This document shows positions 1-10,747 of a stretch of DNA of 64,000 nucleotides, piece after piece. The position numbers were made by a program, and so were the translations under genes. This stretch comes from Pelodera strongyloides (taxonomy: Eukaryota > Nematoda > Chromadorea > Rhabditida > Rhabditidae). The notes beneath the pieces were generated by a model. It had not been told where the DNA came from. It ran no database searches and saw nothing but the letters and a program-made list of their open reading frames with translations. Location of the stretch: assembly GCA_036852015.1 (NCBI GenBank), contig JAANDG010000133.1:186001-250000 (forward strand), written 5' to 3'. How positions within the stretch are numbered: the first letter of the stretch is position 1; each line of letters starts with the position of its first letter.

Positions 1-360
1 GATTATTTTCAGCAACTATGGAAGGATTTTTGATGATTATTGCTCTTAAAAGAAAAAGCAATAATATATTGCTGTCGATTGTGTTTTTCAGAACCATATT
101 TGAAAGATGTCGTTTATCGGCGCATGAACAAAACTAAGAAAACTTGGAATTCAGAGTTGAGCATGTTTTGATCACCGGCGTGAGGCATTCCAACAGGTAG
201 TTGATTTCCTTTGCCACAAAGTATAGACGTGACGTGCTTGTTCTGTTTAGCTTCATAACGTTTTAATGAATCGATCGCCGAAAGGCTCCAGCTATATGCA
301 CGGACAGCTCCAAGTATTGCACATTTTCCAAGACTGTCACTGATGAAATTCCGTTTCATC
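1..360. other. Left edge: possible terminal exon fragments, unresolved
   Basis: Two weak, mutually exclusive coding hints overlap here. On the plus strand a TTTTTCAG acceptor ends at 91 and is followed by an open stretch that reads PYLKDVVYRRMNKTKK and stops near 171, as the last exon of a gene lying to the left would. On the minus strand 114-359 is open and has a protein-like composition (GKCAILGAVRAYSWS, then ILCGKGNQLPVG), with an acceptor-like TTTCATCAG near its start and a possible GGTGATC donor. I recognise neither product. At most one is likely real, and both could be chance. Confidence 0.2.
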
Positions 361-2070
361 GCCGAGCGAAAACAAAAATAGTGTTCGCCTCAGCGAGGTC
401 GAAGCGAGATGCCGAGGTGGGGGGGGGGGAGATTTCCAGCGACCTAAGCGCCCGGCACACGACGCGTTGGGCCCGACGACTCCTCTCCGTAGGCGCTCTC
501 CGTAGGGCGCGACCCTCAGTTTCCGATTTGATGCCCCAATGCTACAAGAAGATGTCTCATAGCACAAACACACTATAATAAGCTAGTTAGCGGAAGCTCC
601 AAAGAGTTTAATAAATAAACATTTAATATATCCCAGTGTAAGAAATGAAGCTTTGAAATTAGATTTACTTATGAATCGTAGAAAAAGAGCAGGCGCTAAA
701 ATGCTACGAAAATTTTTAGCTGGGAAATGTGGTACGAGCTTGCAGAGAATGTTCAAGTTCAGACCTTTTGCATACTCTTCCCGTAGGGGCAGGAGTAGGA
801 TCACTATTCCCAGAGCAACTAAAATGGTTCGTAGGCATTCATTTGTATATAGAACTTCTATTATGATTGAGGAAACTAGCTTCATAGATTTCTGTATAAT
901 GTGTCCCTTTATTTATTTGTTCGCTTTCTTCATGTTTGTATTTGTGCTACTGTTGCTTTCTCGACAAAACTGTACGTTGCACATATTTTTTTCCGATTGG
1001 AAATGAAACATATTATTTAGAAATAAAAGTTTGCTTATACTCTTTATTTTGTCCGGGAGTGTTTTTGTGGCATGAGACACCTGCTTGATGTGTCATTGGG
1101 GCTTCGATCTCGAACTGAGGGGTCGCGCCGGCCTGCGACACCTCACTAGTGCCTGCGCAGCGCCTGTAGGCGCCCCTACTCTGAACTTACGACGCGCAGT
1201 TGTCAAAACTTTTGCTGGGTGCGCGGATTTGCTTTGCTGTGCTGCGCGGTAACTCGCTCCACCATGTATTATTGCCCGTTATCTATGCACGGCCCACCTA
1301 TATACGTACGCGGGTATCCAGCCGCGTTAACTATGCGACGCTCTACGCGTGCACACTCCAATGTGCGCGGCTAGTTACGAGCGCGCTGCGAGTCCAAGAA
1401 CGTAGTACAGAGCCGCGTCGTCGGGACGTGGCTCGCATGGTGACGTTGTAGTACGAAGAGGCATCGCCTGTAAACGCCCCTACGCCGTCGCCTGTCGGCT
1501 CCACTACGGGGAGGCATGCCGACGTGGGGACCCGGGTGTTTACGTCATTTAGCCGATCTTCCACTTGTTGTGCCACATGTGCGCCACTTGTACGATAACT
1601 GGAATGGTACACCTTGCACGGTCCCGTTAACGTCACACGTTGGTTGTACTGTAATATTTTCATATTACCAAACATTTCCCTTATGCAATGGGGCAGTGTA
1701 TTTCCAATTTGGGAATAACTCTTCAACAGTTAGTACACAATTTTAGTTTACCAATATGCGTTAATCCTATCAAATGTCAGCCCTTCCAGCAACAAAAAGG
1801 GGGCAAAGTGTAAGCGGATTGATGTACGGAAGGATTATAGCGATTTGAAGCTTCCCCTTAGTTTTAATCCAAAATGTGAGATTATAAGTTTCTTTCGTCT
1901 GATGCACGTTCCCTCCCAATGGATACGTCCTGTGTGGTCGGAGCCATATTGAGGAAATCTGAAACAGAAAAAAATAATCCGGATTAAGGAGGTTTAATTG
2001 GAAAAAATGAATCTTAATATCGTATGGATTATTCCATAAGATACTTACCCTAACAATTCCAGACAACACA
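361..2070. other. GC-rich intergenic region with a diverged inverted repeat
   Basis: No supportable gene. About 380-520 and 1100-1530 are clearly GC-richer than the surroundings. The stretch at 508-575 (GCGACCCTCAG ... GCCCCAATG ... GATGTCTCATAGCAC) returns in inverted, diverged form at about 1066-1130, so the 490 bp between them sits in the loop of an imperfect foldback. A short open frame at 653-1006 (+) encodes a basic start and a hydrophobic tail but has no recognisable domain. Motifs of the type CCTGTAGGCGCCCCTAC near 1164 and 1468 suggest further internal repetition. Confidence 0.4.
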
Positions 2071-2574
2071 CATGTCTACACAAATGAAGCTCAATTCTGG
2101 GACGTTTCAGGATTTCCTGAAAAGGGGTACAGGGAATGAGCGAGCGAAAAAGGGAGAATTACCTAATCGACAAAGAAAACGGTCCACCTGGTTTCTTGCT
2201 TATATATGCGGTGACATTAATGTGACATTCTGTGATATTATTATAACAATAATAATAATAATTTATTACTCACAAATATTAGGTTCATCTATTTAATTTG
2301 AGAAAACTGTAGCATATTAAAGCGATAGGTTCACCTCGAATTGCACCTTTTTTATAATTTATGTTGATAGTATGACATATGACGGTCAAAATGCGAAAAT
2401 TGCAGTAAATTTCCTTTGCTCCCCGTAGTAGGAGAGCTTGCTCAAAAAAAGCTAAACTGCCTCGAATCTATAAAACAATTGGAGTACCGCAGCCATGGTA
2501 TGTGAGAAATAGCGCAGGAAGACTGGAGGTGCAGATTTTGTTGTGATAGACAGAGGATGATATAAATATATGTA

Positions 2575-2795
2575 TATACAAACCAAATTTCACCTACTTT
2601 CGCCCTGGGAAAATTTTCCCAATGCGCTCATCGTATATTCATACCGTAAAATTGCAGATACCAAAGCTGTCTATGCAAATTTATCGTGAAATTAGAATGC
2701 GCTCAAAATTTGCATGTACATCTTTGAAATCTGCAGTTTTACGGCCATCGGAAAAAGTTTCCGAGGGCGAAAGAAGATGAAATTTGGTTTGTATA
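2575..2795. repeat. Foldback MITE-like element, TATACAAACC ends
   Basis: The left end reads TATACAAACCAAATTTCACC and runs into TTTCGCCC. The right end reads AGGGCGAAAGAAGATG and then AAATTTGGTTTGTATA, the reverse complement of the left end with a few changes. Internal parts also pair: CGTAAAATTGCAGAT at left against ATCTGCAGTTTTACG at right. The whole 221 bp unit therefore forms an imperfect hairpin flanked by TA. It has no coding capacity, consistent with a non-autonomous DNA transposon. The transposase family is not identifiable from the ends alone. Confidence 0.75.
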
Positions 2796-3077
2796 GATTG
2801 TAATGAAAATGCTTTATATACAGTATGAACATCTCGTAAATATAGGTTTACTTTGATGGGCCTGTCCCTTTACCTGCATACATATTTGTTGGTGAACCCA
2901 CAGATCACTTCTTTTCACTGGCGCTCGCATTTTGTCGTTTTCACTCAGCTTACGGTTCTTGCCCACATAAGAAAGATGTTTGGTAATGCGGCGCACTGCT
3001 TTTTTTTTCTTTTTCAGAAAGTTGTTGCGTGGATTCCGTCTCCTAACTGTTTTGTTATCTCATTATTACTTATGTGG

Positions 3078-3534
3078 TTAAAGGGAGAGGCCCACGAGAA
3101 AATTTTTTTCCTCACTTTGCTTGTACAATATGTCCAGAATTTCAGAAATATTACTGCGAAAACCGCATTGCTTGAAGCCTAGAACTCGCAGAGTAATTCA
3201 CCGGCAAACGGTTCGGCCAGGTACCGTAGTCCGCAAGTCAAAATTAGTTTTTACTGTTTATATCCGTTCATTTGCATACTTTCTCTATATATAAATGGTC
3301 AAACGAATAAAGATAATTCCTACGATTATAAAGAGGTGTTTTCAATACAGTAATGCCCTAAAAGCGCAAAAATTGATTCTGACTACGGTACCTGGCCGAA
3401 CAGTTTGCCGGGAAATAACTCTCTGAGTTCTAGGTGTAAAGAAATGCTGTTTTCACAGAAGTATTTCTAAAACTCCGGACATACTGTGTAAATAAATTAA
3501 GGACAACTTTTTTCTCATGGGCCTCTCCCTTTAA
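3078..3534. repeat. TTAA-flanked foldback element (TTAAAGGGAGAGGCCC ends)
   Basis: The left end TTAAAGGGAGAGGCCCA is matched by TGGGCCTCTCCCTTTAA at the right end. Long internal arms pair too: GGCCAGGTACCGTAG near 3216-3232 with CTACGGTACCTGGCC near 3383-3398, and the segments containing GAACTCGCAGAGTAATT and AACTCTCTGAGTTC. The TTAA at both outer ends looks like a target-site duplication. The internal AAAACCGCATTG and CTCGCAGAG motifs recur in the elements at 10.47 kb and 59.86 kb, so these are related families. No open reading frame of note; non-autonomous. Confidence 0.8.
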
Positions 3535-6500
3535 GAAAACTGTTTGTGTCAAATGTCTTTTTCCGTGGAGTTATTAAACAACAAAGGGTAAATATTGATC
3601 ACCTTGTTCAACTCGGAATATTAAATGTGTATCCACATAGGCAATAATTTTGAGGTTTTTTGTCTAAAATTAATTAGTTTTGCCAATTTGGCTAATTGCC
3701 CACTTAGAAACTTTCATATTTTCTCCTCAGGCGCAGAGGAGGAAACTATGCGCATCCAGCCGCATAGTTTGCAAACATGCAAACTATGCGGATAGGTGCG
3801 CAGTGAATCGGAGAACTCAACCACTCAGAGTACCCCCCGGCCGGCCGCGCCGCGCACCTCGAGCCATCTGCGCAGTGGGCCAACAAAAGAGGGCGAGCGC
3901 GGTTGAGAACCAGAGTATAGTGTCCCCAGCCCTTTGAAATGAAAATTGAAAAGGAAATGATGACTTTACTTTCTTAGACTTCGCTTTTGATGATTTTTTG
4001 TACACCCACATTGGGTGATAATCATCGTCAGTCGCCGTCTGAATTTGGTCGAAAGCATTTTTTTTATGATTAAAGTGATGACATAAACGTTTTTGAAACG
4101 TATACTATGGGTGCCTGCTTGGTAATCAGTTATTTGAAACAAAAAAATATTTCCAGAAATTTCCACTTGCACTTTTTCTTGAACGTTCAAACAAAAATAC
4201 AGTATTAATTTGTATTTTAAAATAAAAATAAATCTTTTACGCCACAAAAGCGTGCTCCTATTTTAAACCCAAGAAAACAAAGAAAAATGAACAAATAATA
4301 CACAATGAATAAAGTTGTTCTTGTAGTCGATGATAATTGTGTAGCTTAATGACAGAATAAACCTACAATATCGTTATACATATCTCAAGTGATTGATTAT
4401 TAATTTGTGCTTCGAAATATGAAATCGATTAAACAAATTTCTGTGATTTGTAATTGTCTCTCTTCGACACCACGTTTCCTGTGCACCACATTTTGCAAAA
4501 GGCGTCACAATGACACCGCAGAAACACTATATTACACTATGCTCTCCGAAATATGTCATTCCTCTGAACGTGACCCGCAGAGTGTAGGGCCGCACAAGCC
4601 GGAAAGTCTGCGCGAAAGTTTGCGCCGCTGCGGATCTATCTGCCCGCGCGCACAGTTGGGCGAACAAAATCGTCAAGAATTTTAATCGCTCATTACGGCA
4701 AAGTGTGCTCAAAGAGTGCGGGAAAGTCGCGGCTCTGTAAGAATGTATGCGCGCAGGCGTTTTCGTACGTTAGAAGTGTTCTGTGTATGGTTTGCTATTA
4801 CTGCGCACATGAAAAATGGTAATTGAACTTGAACTTGTTCTGACATGTATTCTATTTCGTATGACATAGATGCACCATCCGAAATTAACCATGAATAATG
4901 ATGTACAGATCGCAAAGCCACCTATTACATTGTTGTTAGCACATTTGCTGCCATTTCAGACACCAGTGCTCATAAGTACGGCGCAGACTAATATGTAGAG
5001 CTGCAATAGCTAATGCAAATAGATTTCTAGTCCATTAAAAGAACCGATTATTGTGATTTAGAAGGTAAGCCCCTTATATTAATTTGCAAATGTGGGATCC
5101 TGTGATTATACTCTTTTGCGAGAAGATTTTTCTCTTATGAAATTTAGATTAAATACCGTGATTCGATAGATATCAACATCATATCATTTCGCGTACTCAA
5201 ATGGCTAATTAGGTGACCTTACCGAGTAAAACCCTTCAATGATTTTAATTAATACGGACTGGGGCGATGATTATAAGCAGTTCCGTTTATCACCATTTTT
5301 TGATAGTTTTTTTTCTCTCTGTAAAACGAGTTACCCAATTTCCGCGTTAGGAAATTTGGAACACTTTACATGATTGATTGTCTGAGACATTTCCTTTGGC
5401 GAACTAGAGAAACAGTTGTTGTCAGACCAATTATGCGATACGTCAAACTGAGTTCTAGAAGCATACGTTTGAACTAAGAGGGTCTCAATATTTAAATAAG
5501 CACAAAAAAGCCAAACTATAGTCCGTGGTGGGATAAGCGCATTTGCATGCATATCATCACTTCTTTTTCTTCGAATATCTATGGAGTGAAACGATAAGCA
5601 CCCTATAAAGCACCTTATAGAGTAGTTTTTCTGCCCTAAGTTACCAATAAGCGAAAATGTGGGACTCTTTTTATCAAATGAAGAAAAAAAAACGTATTTA
5701 TCGGTCATGAGTGACTAACATTTCTGCAACTTTCTGTATGATAACGCAGTGGATTAGAAGGTCCATTGCGATCAATCCCTTGAATAAATGTTATAAGAAT
5801 GCATAAATTCGTCAATTTCCCGGAGTAGAGCTTAACTGTTTTGTTAGTTACTGCTGCAACCCATTGTTCGGCATTTTATGGAAGTATGAGCTCCTCAATC
5901 GCCTATGCAAGGCTTAGGTAGTGCGCATGATCTTTCTAGTAATAAATTTGTTGCATCAAAAATATGCTTAAAAAAATAAACACATAAAATTCAAATTACA
6001 AATACAAATAAGACAATTAAATGACACTGCGGGTGGTGTGTACAAAGTAAGTCGAACTTTTCACCAAGGATATAAATTAGCACAGCATTGTAATTCCCTA
6101 CAGCTGGATATTATCGAACACAAAGTATATGATGCCAGTACTGTGAGATACGGAACTTATTTAGTGCACTAATTTTCTCAGGCGTGCTAAAGCGATAGCC
6201 TTGTGAAGTTATGCTGAATTTGCAGAAAGAAGGAAATTTTAGCATAACACTACTGGGACTAAAGAACGTGGAGCTTCTTCCCGGGAGCCTATAGACCGCA
6301 GAGGCACACGTATTTTTGTCGCTGATATCGGCTTGCTTTTCCCGAAACGTTGTTCTTCGTATGCAGCATGCACACGACATAAACATTGGTGTTTAAAGGA
6401 ACGCAGTCACGATATTTTGTATTTGATTTGCATTATATATAGAAAGTTACGAACAAAAATTGAAGAAAAAAAGCTAAATTGTATGGTTCGTTCCCGGACG

Positions 6501-7580
6501 ACGTACCACCGAATACAATGATTAACCTTTTTCTCGGTGATTGGCAGGATGAAACGCGGACTTCCCAGTTACGTTCTCCTCAGTGAGCACAATTAAATTT
6601 CAGGACACCGCTTTTTCTAATTTTCCAGGGTGCATACTATGTTCAGAATACCGAGTCAACTTTGAAGTGTGCACAATTATCAACATTGGGGCGAAAATCA
6701 CGTGTCTGTGTTATTCTATTAGACTGCAGCAAAACGTTCTATTCTGTTCACTAGTTACCTAAAGGCTCAGTCTCCCGAAAAAAAGTATTCCCCACTTTTT
6801 CTTTGGGAAAACCACTGGATTACTCAAACATGACTGTGAAAATCACTATGATAATTTGCAAAATTAGGAACTTATTATGCTGCACTTTGAGTTTGAATAT
6901 TAGTTTCTGACTGAGCTTAAAATACAATACTTTGTATCATAAGATATTGTTTGACTCAAAGTCTATGGGCCCAGGACGCCCAGAAACTGTACGCCGAGAA
7001 ACTCGGTCTTTTATTGACTACGATAGCTTTGTGTGGATCTTCATTTTGCTAATAACTCACCCAATGTTGCATAATATGACAAGCGGTTTGCGCATTTATG
7101 TTTGAGTAATCATGTAGACTTCTCACACAAACGTCGGGAAACAATTTTTTTTCCATATGCTTTTAAGTTAACGGCACGGAGTGTTTAGACGACACTTTTG
7201 CAGCCCTCCTGTACCTTTACCGCAAAAAAGGAACTTATTTACGATTTTCCAATATGGAACTATTATTACATCCTGTTGCGTATTCTATGTTAATCTACTT
7301 TTTGTATATTACGATGATCTTCTCATTTTTTCCAGACAAAAAATCGTGATTGAAATCCGTATTTAATTAATGTGGGATTAACCATAGTTCCTCGAACAAG
7401 ACCTTTATTTGCGTAAACTCATCCTGAAATCTGGTATTGAAACATCTTAAATAACCGCTTAAAATAGCTTGTTGACGCATAGGCGAAGGGATGCAAGTGC
7501 ATAAAGCACCCAAGAAAATAAGCTCCTCCGATTTTTTCTTTGTTATTGCCACCGGGAGGCACTGGCTTATTTATGGAGTT
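3535..7580. other. Intergenic, no gene recognised
   Basis: About 4 kb of AT-rich sequence. Open frames are short (under about 125 codons), lack paired splice sites in a consistent phase, and show no family motif. A GC-richer patch at 3830-3905 and another at 4560-4660 stand out but have no coding signal I can defend. I see no tRNA, rRNA or tandem array here. Confidence 0.4.
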
Positions 7581-7988
7581 TTAAAGGGACACCTTTTCGT
7601 CCCCTTTGTGTACTTTGGGTTTTTGTCTGATTAATAAGTAGAAATTGGTGATGGAAATTTTGTTGCAGGAAATGCGTCATCACCGAGCGGCGACGAAAAA
7701 TAGTGTTCCTAGAGCAAAATCCACCGTAACCCTGTCACAATTGTCCCATATGCGAGTGGACTGATAACGAGTGAGAATTGTGGAAGGTTTTATTTTTCAA
7801 TTTGTAGCATATCTCGCCGGCATTATAATATTTTGTTGGCTTAATGTGGTGCTTGGCCTGCGGGCCACTTCTTTTCCTCGGTGAATTGCTCGGTGAAATC
7901 TGGTTTTTTTCTGGGTTTTTTTCAGCACTATGTTCTTAATACAGATAATAAAAACAGAAGAGACAAAAAGGTGCCGGAGTCCCTTTAA
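7581..7988. repeat. TTAA-flanked foldback element (TTAAAGGGACACCTTTT ends)
   Basis: The left end reads TTAAAGGGACACCTTTTCGTC and the right end reads GACAAAAAGGTGCCGGAGTCC followed by CTTTAA, an inverted match with a few mismatches. The subterminal TTTGTCTGATTAATAAGTAG at left pairs loosely with ACAGATAATAAAAACAGAAG at right. Both outer ends carry TTAA. No coding potential. It belongs to the same general class (TTAA plus AGGG) as the elements at 3.08, 12.87, 37.51 and 43.94 kb but has its own internal sequence. Confidence 0.7.
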
Positions 7989-9337
7989 TTAACCTCAGAG
8001 ACGTGGATATGAGTGTATATGAAAAAAAATCGCGAAAAAAAAACGCTTTTTTTAAGACTTCAGGGCAGATTCTGAGAAAACTATGGAGGAAATCCTATTG
8101 TTTATCCCATTTAGTCGGTCTTTGTTTGCATAAAAAAAAATGAGAATCTTGCAGTTAAAATCAAGAGCAGTTCTAAGAATTCATGTGCACAGCGATCAAC
8201 GAACTGCACTTCAAGTGCCATTCTTTGCAAAACACAGTTGGTTCCTGTTCACCATAAGAAAAAGCTTGTTCACCAGGAGAAAAAAGGTTTAGTAAAAGGG
8301 ACCAAACATTTTACTCTTACAATGAACCACTTCTTCGTTGATGTCCAAACGCTCAATCATAAGGCAGAAGTTCTCAATATAGAAGTTGAACAAATATAGA
8401 TTCATAACGACTTGTCTTCACCCAGCATTTGTGGTTAATATTTGAAGTGTAATCAAGCTTCTTCAACCAGCTTTTTAATAGATTGATTATTTGATTCGAT
8501 TAAGAAAATCCATCTTGTAGACACCATACGGAAAGACAACTTACAAACATTAATTAAAAAATATTATTGAACAACAAAGAATACCACAAAACGGCTGAAC
8601 CACATAATTCGCGTCAACGAGGATACTGTTACACGAAAAAATTTGCGAAGAAAATCGAAAGCCGTTTCACCGACCTTGTTTTCGTTGAAATTATACATAA
8701 AAAAATGCAGCCAAGAGGCTAATCAAGGCGGCATAGTGTCTAACCATAAGTAGCTGTCTCAAGAGCAGTGCAGGCACTGCGACTCGTCGGGTTCGACTCC
8801 CACCCCGGGCAGACCGAACCTTCTCATTAGAGTACATTGGTAGCAATTTCGGTTGCGGAGGAAAAAGATGCTCAATAGCTATCCCTCTCAAGGGAGTGTA
8901 CTAACTGAAAACAAAAAAAAACCCCAGAGTAGGCCGGACTGTGTATTGCAGGAAGGGACCCGCGCCGAGTTCAGTTCTCTTGCGAAGACGGGTCAACTTT
9001 ACCCTTTCAACCTTTTATTGGCACAAACTAGGTCGACGGATATGAACCGCTTATTTGTTTGATGGCCGCCACAAAGAGACAATGGCGTCGACTCTGCTTG
9101 AAATTTTGCAGCACTGGAAACGAAATTATTACCCTGATGAAAGAAAAACCGCATGTAGCGGGTCAGTTATTCACCGAAAACATATGGTGACCGGTAACTA
9201 ACCATGTTGAGACCATTATGTGACCATGTGGTGGTGGGTGACCACTTAACGACGGTTTTCGAGAAAGCTTGGTCACTGCAAGCTCACCAAGTGGCCCCCA
9301 AATGAATTTGCCCTAAGAAAGCAGGGGACCGTCGCCC
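7989..9337. other. Intergenic with a tRNA-like B box
   Basis: No protein gene is supported. At about 8748-8812 (+) a TAGCTG...AGAGC-like segment is followed at the right distance by GGGTTCGACTCCCACC, which contains a consensus RNA polymerase III B box (GGTTCGANTCC). The 3' CCCGGGC has no partner upstream, so a complete cloverleaf does not form. This is more likely a tRNA relic or the head of a tRNA-derived repeat than a working tRNA. The remainder shows nothing I can name. Confidence 0.35.
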
Positions 9338-10203
9338 AAGCGATGGTCTCACATGTTGTGTGTGGCCGAGGGATCTAAGGCGCTGCTTAGAGAATGTATC
9401 TAACAAGACTGTTAGGTTCGAATCCAACACGCTGCTTTCTTTTTGCAGTTGCTGCTTTTCCCGCACCGTTTCCGCACCTAACGTTTTGGGGGTGTTTTCC
9501 GCAACAGTCTGGGTGTGTTTCCCGCACCAAAACGGCAACCGGAGCCGTTGAAAAAACTTTTGCGGAGCGCACCAAATTCTTTTGCGGGAAACACCCCCAA
9601 ACTGTTGCCGCGAGCAACTCTTGAGTTTCGTTGCGGAAACTCAGGCTCTGTTTCCTATGGTGCTGATTTTTCCATATAAATGTATCCTAATCATATTGGC
9701 TCTAAAGGAAAATACCCAACGGTCGCTTATCAGGGTTCATATTCGGGGATCTAGTTCTGACAATACCAAACACTTATCTACAACAATATGAAATTCCGTT
9801 TTCACTAATAAGAGAATTGCAAAATAGTTTATGCCAAAAAATTAAGTGCTATGTTTACGAAGTACCTTGTTTACGTGGCCTGAGCCTGAGTTTCCGCAAC
9901 GAAACTCAAGAGTTGCGCGCGGCAACAGTTTGGGGGTGTTTCCCGCAAAAGAATTTGGTGCGCGCCGCAAAAGTTTTTTCAACGGCTCCGGTTGCCGTTT
10001 TGGTGCGGGAAACACACCCAGACTGTTGCGGGAAACACCCCCAAAACGTTACCGAAATGGTGCGGAAACGGTGCGGGAAAAGCAGCAACTGCAAAAAGAA
10101 AGCAGCGTGTTGGATTCGAACCTAACAGTCTTGTTAGATACATTCTCTAAGCAGCGCCTTAGATCCCTCGGCCACACAGCACATGTGAGACCATCGCTTG
10201 CAG
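9338..10203. repeat. Large palindrome with tRNA-Leu-like sequences in both arms
   Basis: Left arm 9338-9650 (starting CAAGCGATGGTCTCACATG) is repeated in inverted orientation at about 9880-10203, with roughly 230 bp of unrelated spacer. The arms are nearly identical over 300 bp. Each outer part carries TGGCCGAGGGATCTAAGGC, which resembles the A box and D arm of tRNA-Leu, and 40 bases on GGTTCGAATCC, a perfect B box (9362-9431 plus strand; 10107-10175 minus strand). The anticodon and acceptor stems do not pair properly, so these are tRNA-like rather than tRNA genes. The inner part is GC-rich with repeated GCGGGAAACACCCCCAAA-type motifs. I read it as a tRNA-derived foldback repeat; no protein is supported. 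Confidence 0.7.
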
Positions 10204-10347
10204 AAACATATTAGTACAACAACTGCACTTACGGCAGAGCCTCCGAGCGCTTTCAAAAACGTTGCCGAAAAGGTGCGGAAATGGTGCGTAAATGGTGCGG
10301 GGCGCAACTTGCGTGCCGAACCAAGAAAGTGTTTCCCGCAAAGGATC

Positions 10348-10434
10348 GGCGCGCATTTTGCGCCCCATTTCTATTCGGCGCGCATTTTGTTTCCCATTTC
10401 TTTGCGGCGGCCATTTTGTTTCCCGAAATGGTGC
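10348..10434 (+). repeat. 29-bp tandem repeat, three copies
   Basis: Three adjacent 29-bp units start with GGCGCGCATTTTG, GGCGCGCATTTTG and GGCGGCCATTTTG. The second and third share TTTCCC after this core; the third ends in a diverged GAAATGGTGC. The array is much GC-richer than its surroundings and lies just outside the tRNA-like palindrome. Its GGTGCGG and TTTCCCGC words also occur inside that palindrome, suggesting a common origin. Confidence 0.7.
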
Positions 10435-10468
10435 GACGCGCATCGGCTCTCTGTGCGTGGGTCGGGCT

Positions 10469-10747
10469 CACATGGAAAAGTTTTCCTTATTTTTCTTGTG
10501 CCGAAAGTTCAATTTCCAGAAAAATTACCTCGAAAACCGCATTAAATTTAGGCTAAAACTCGCAGAGTTATTGTTCCAAAATGTTCCATCAGCTTCCGTC
10601 ATCAGAAACAATTTTTATTTTCTGAGGTTTTTAGGTTCTGAGGGCTATAACTCTGTGAGTTTTTGCCGTAATTGGACGCGGCTCTCACGATGATTTTTCT
10701 AAAATCCCGGACTTTCAGCATAAGAAAATTTCCCCATGAGACTTTAA
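10469..10747. repeat. Foldback element, related to the one at 59.86 kb
   Basis: The left half (GAAAAGTTTTCCTTATTTTTC, then GAAAACCGCATTAAATT and CTCGCAGAGTTATT) is matched in inverted order by the right half (ATAACTCTGTGAGTTTTTGCC, GCGGCTCTCACGATG, CCATGAGACTTTAA). The same words in the same order appear at 59857-60310, so these are two copies of one family. Only the right end shows a clear TTAA; the left end runs into the GC-rich tandem repeat region, so its border is uncertain. Confidence 0.65.

Noticed and set aside
1343..1726. 127-codon minus-strand frame
   Set aside because: It lies in a GC-rich repeat-like patch where stop codons are rare; no recognisable domain or splice context.
9354..9431. 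Functional tRNA-Leu gene
   Set aside because: A and B boxes match, but the anticodon stem, T-stem and acceptor stem do not pair.
9387..10214. Several overlapping open frames repeating phrases such as WGCFPQ and CFPHQN
   Set aside because: They are translations of the two arms of the palindrome on both strands; no codon bias, splice sites or domain.
10159..10693. Overlapping 90-130 codon frames on both strands
   Set aside because: They come from the GC-rich tandem repeat and the adjoining foldback element.
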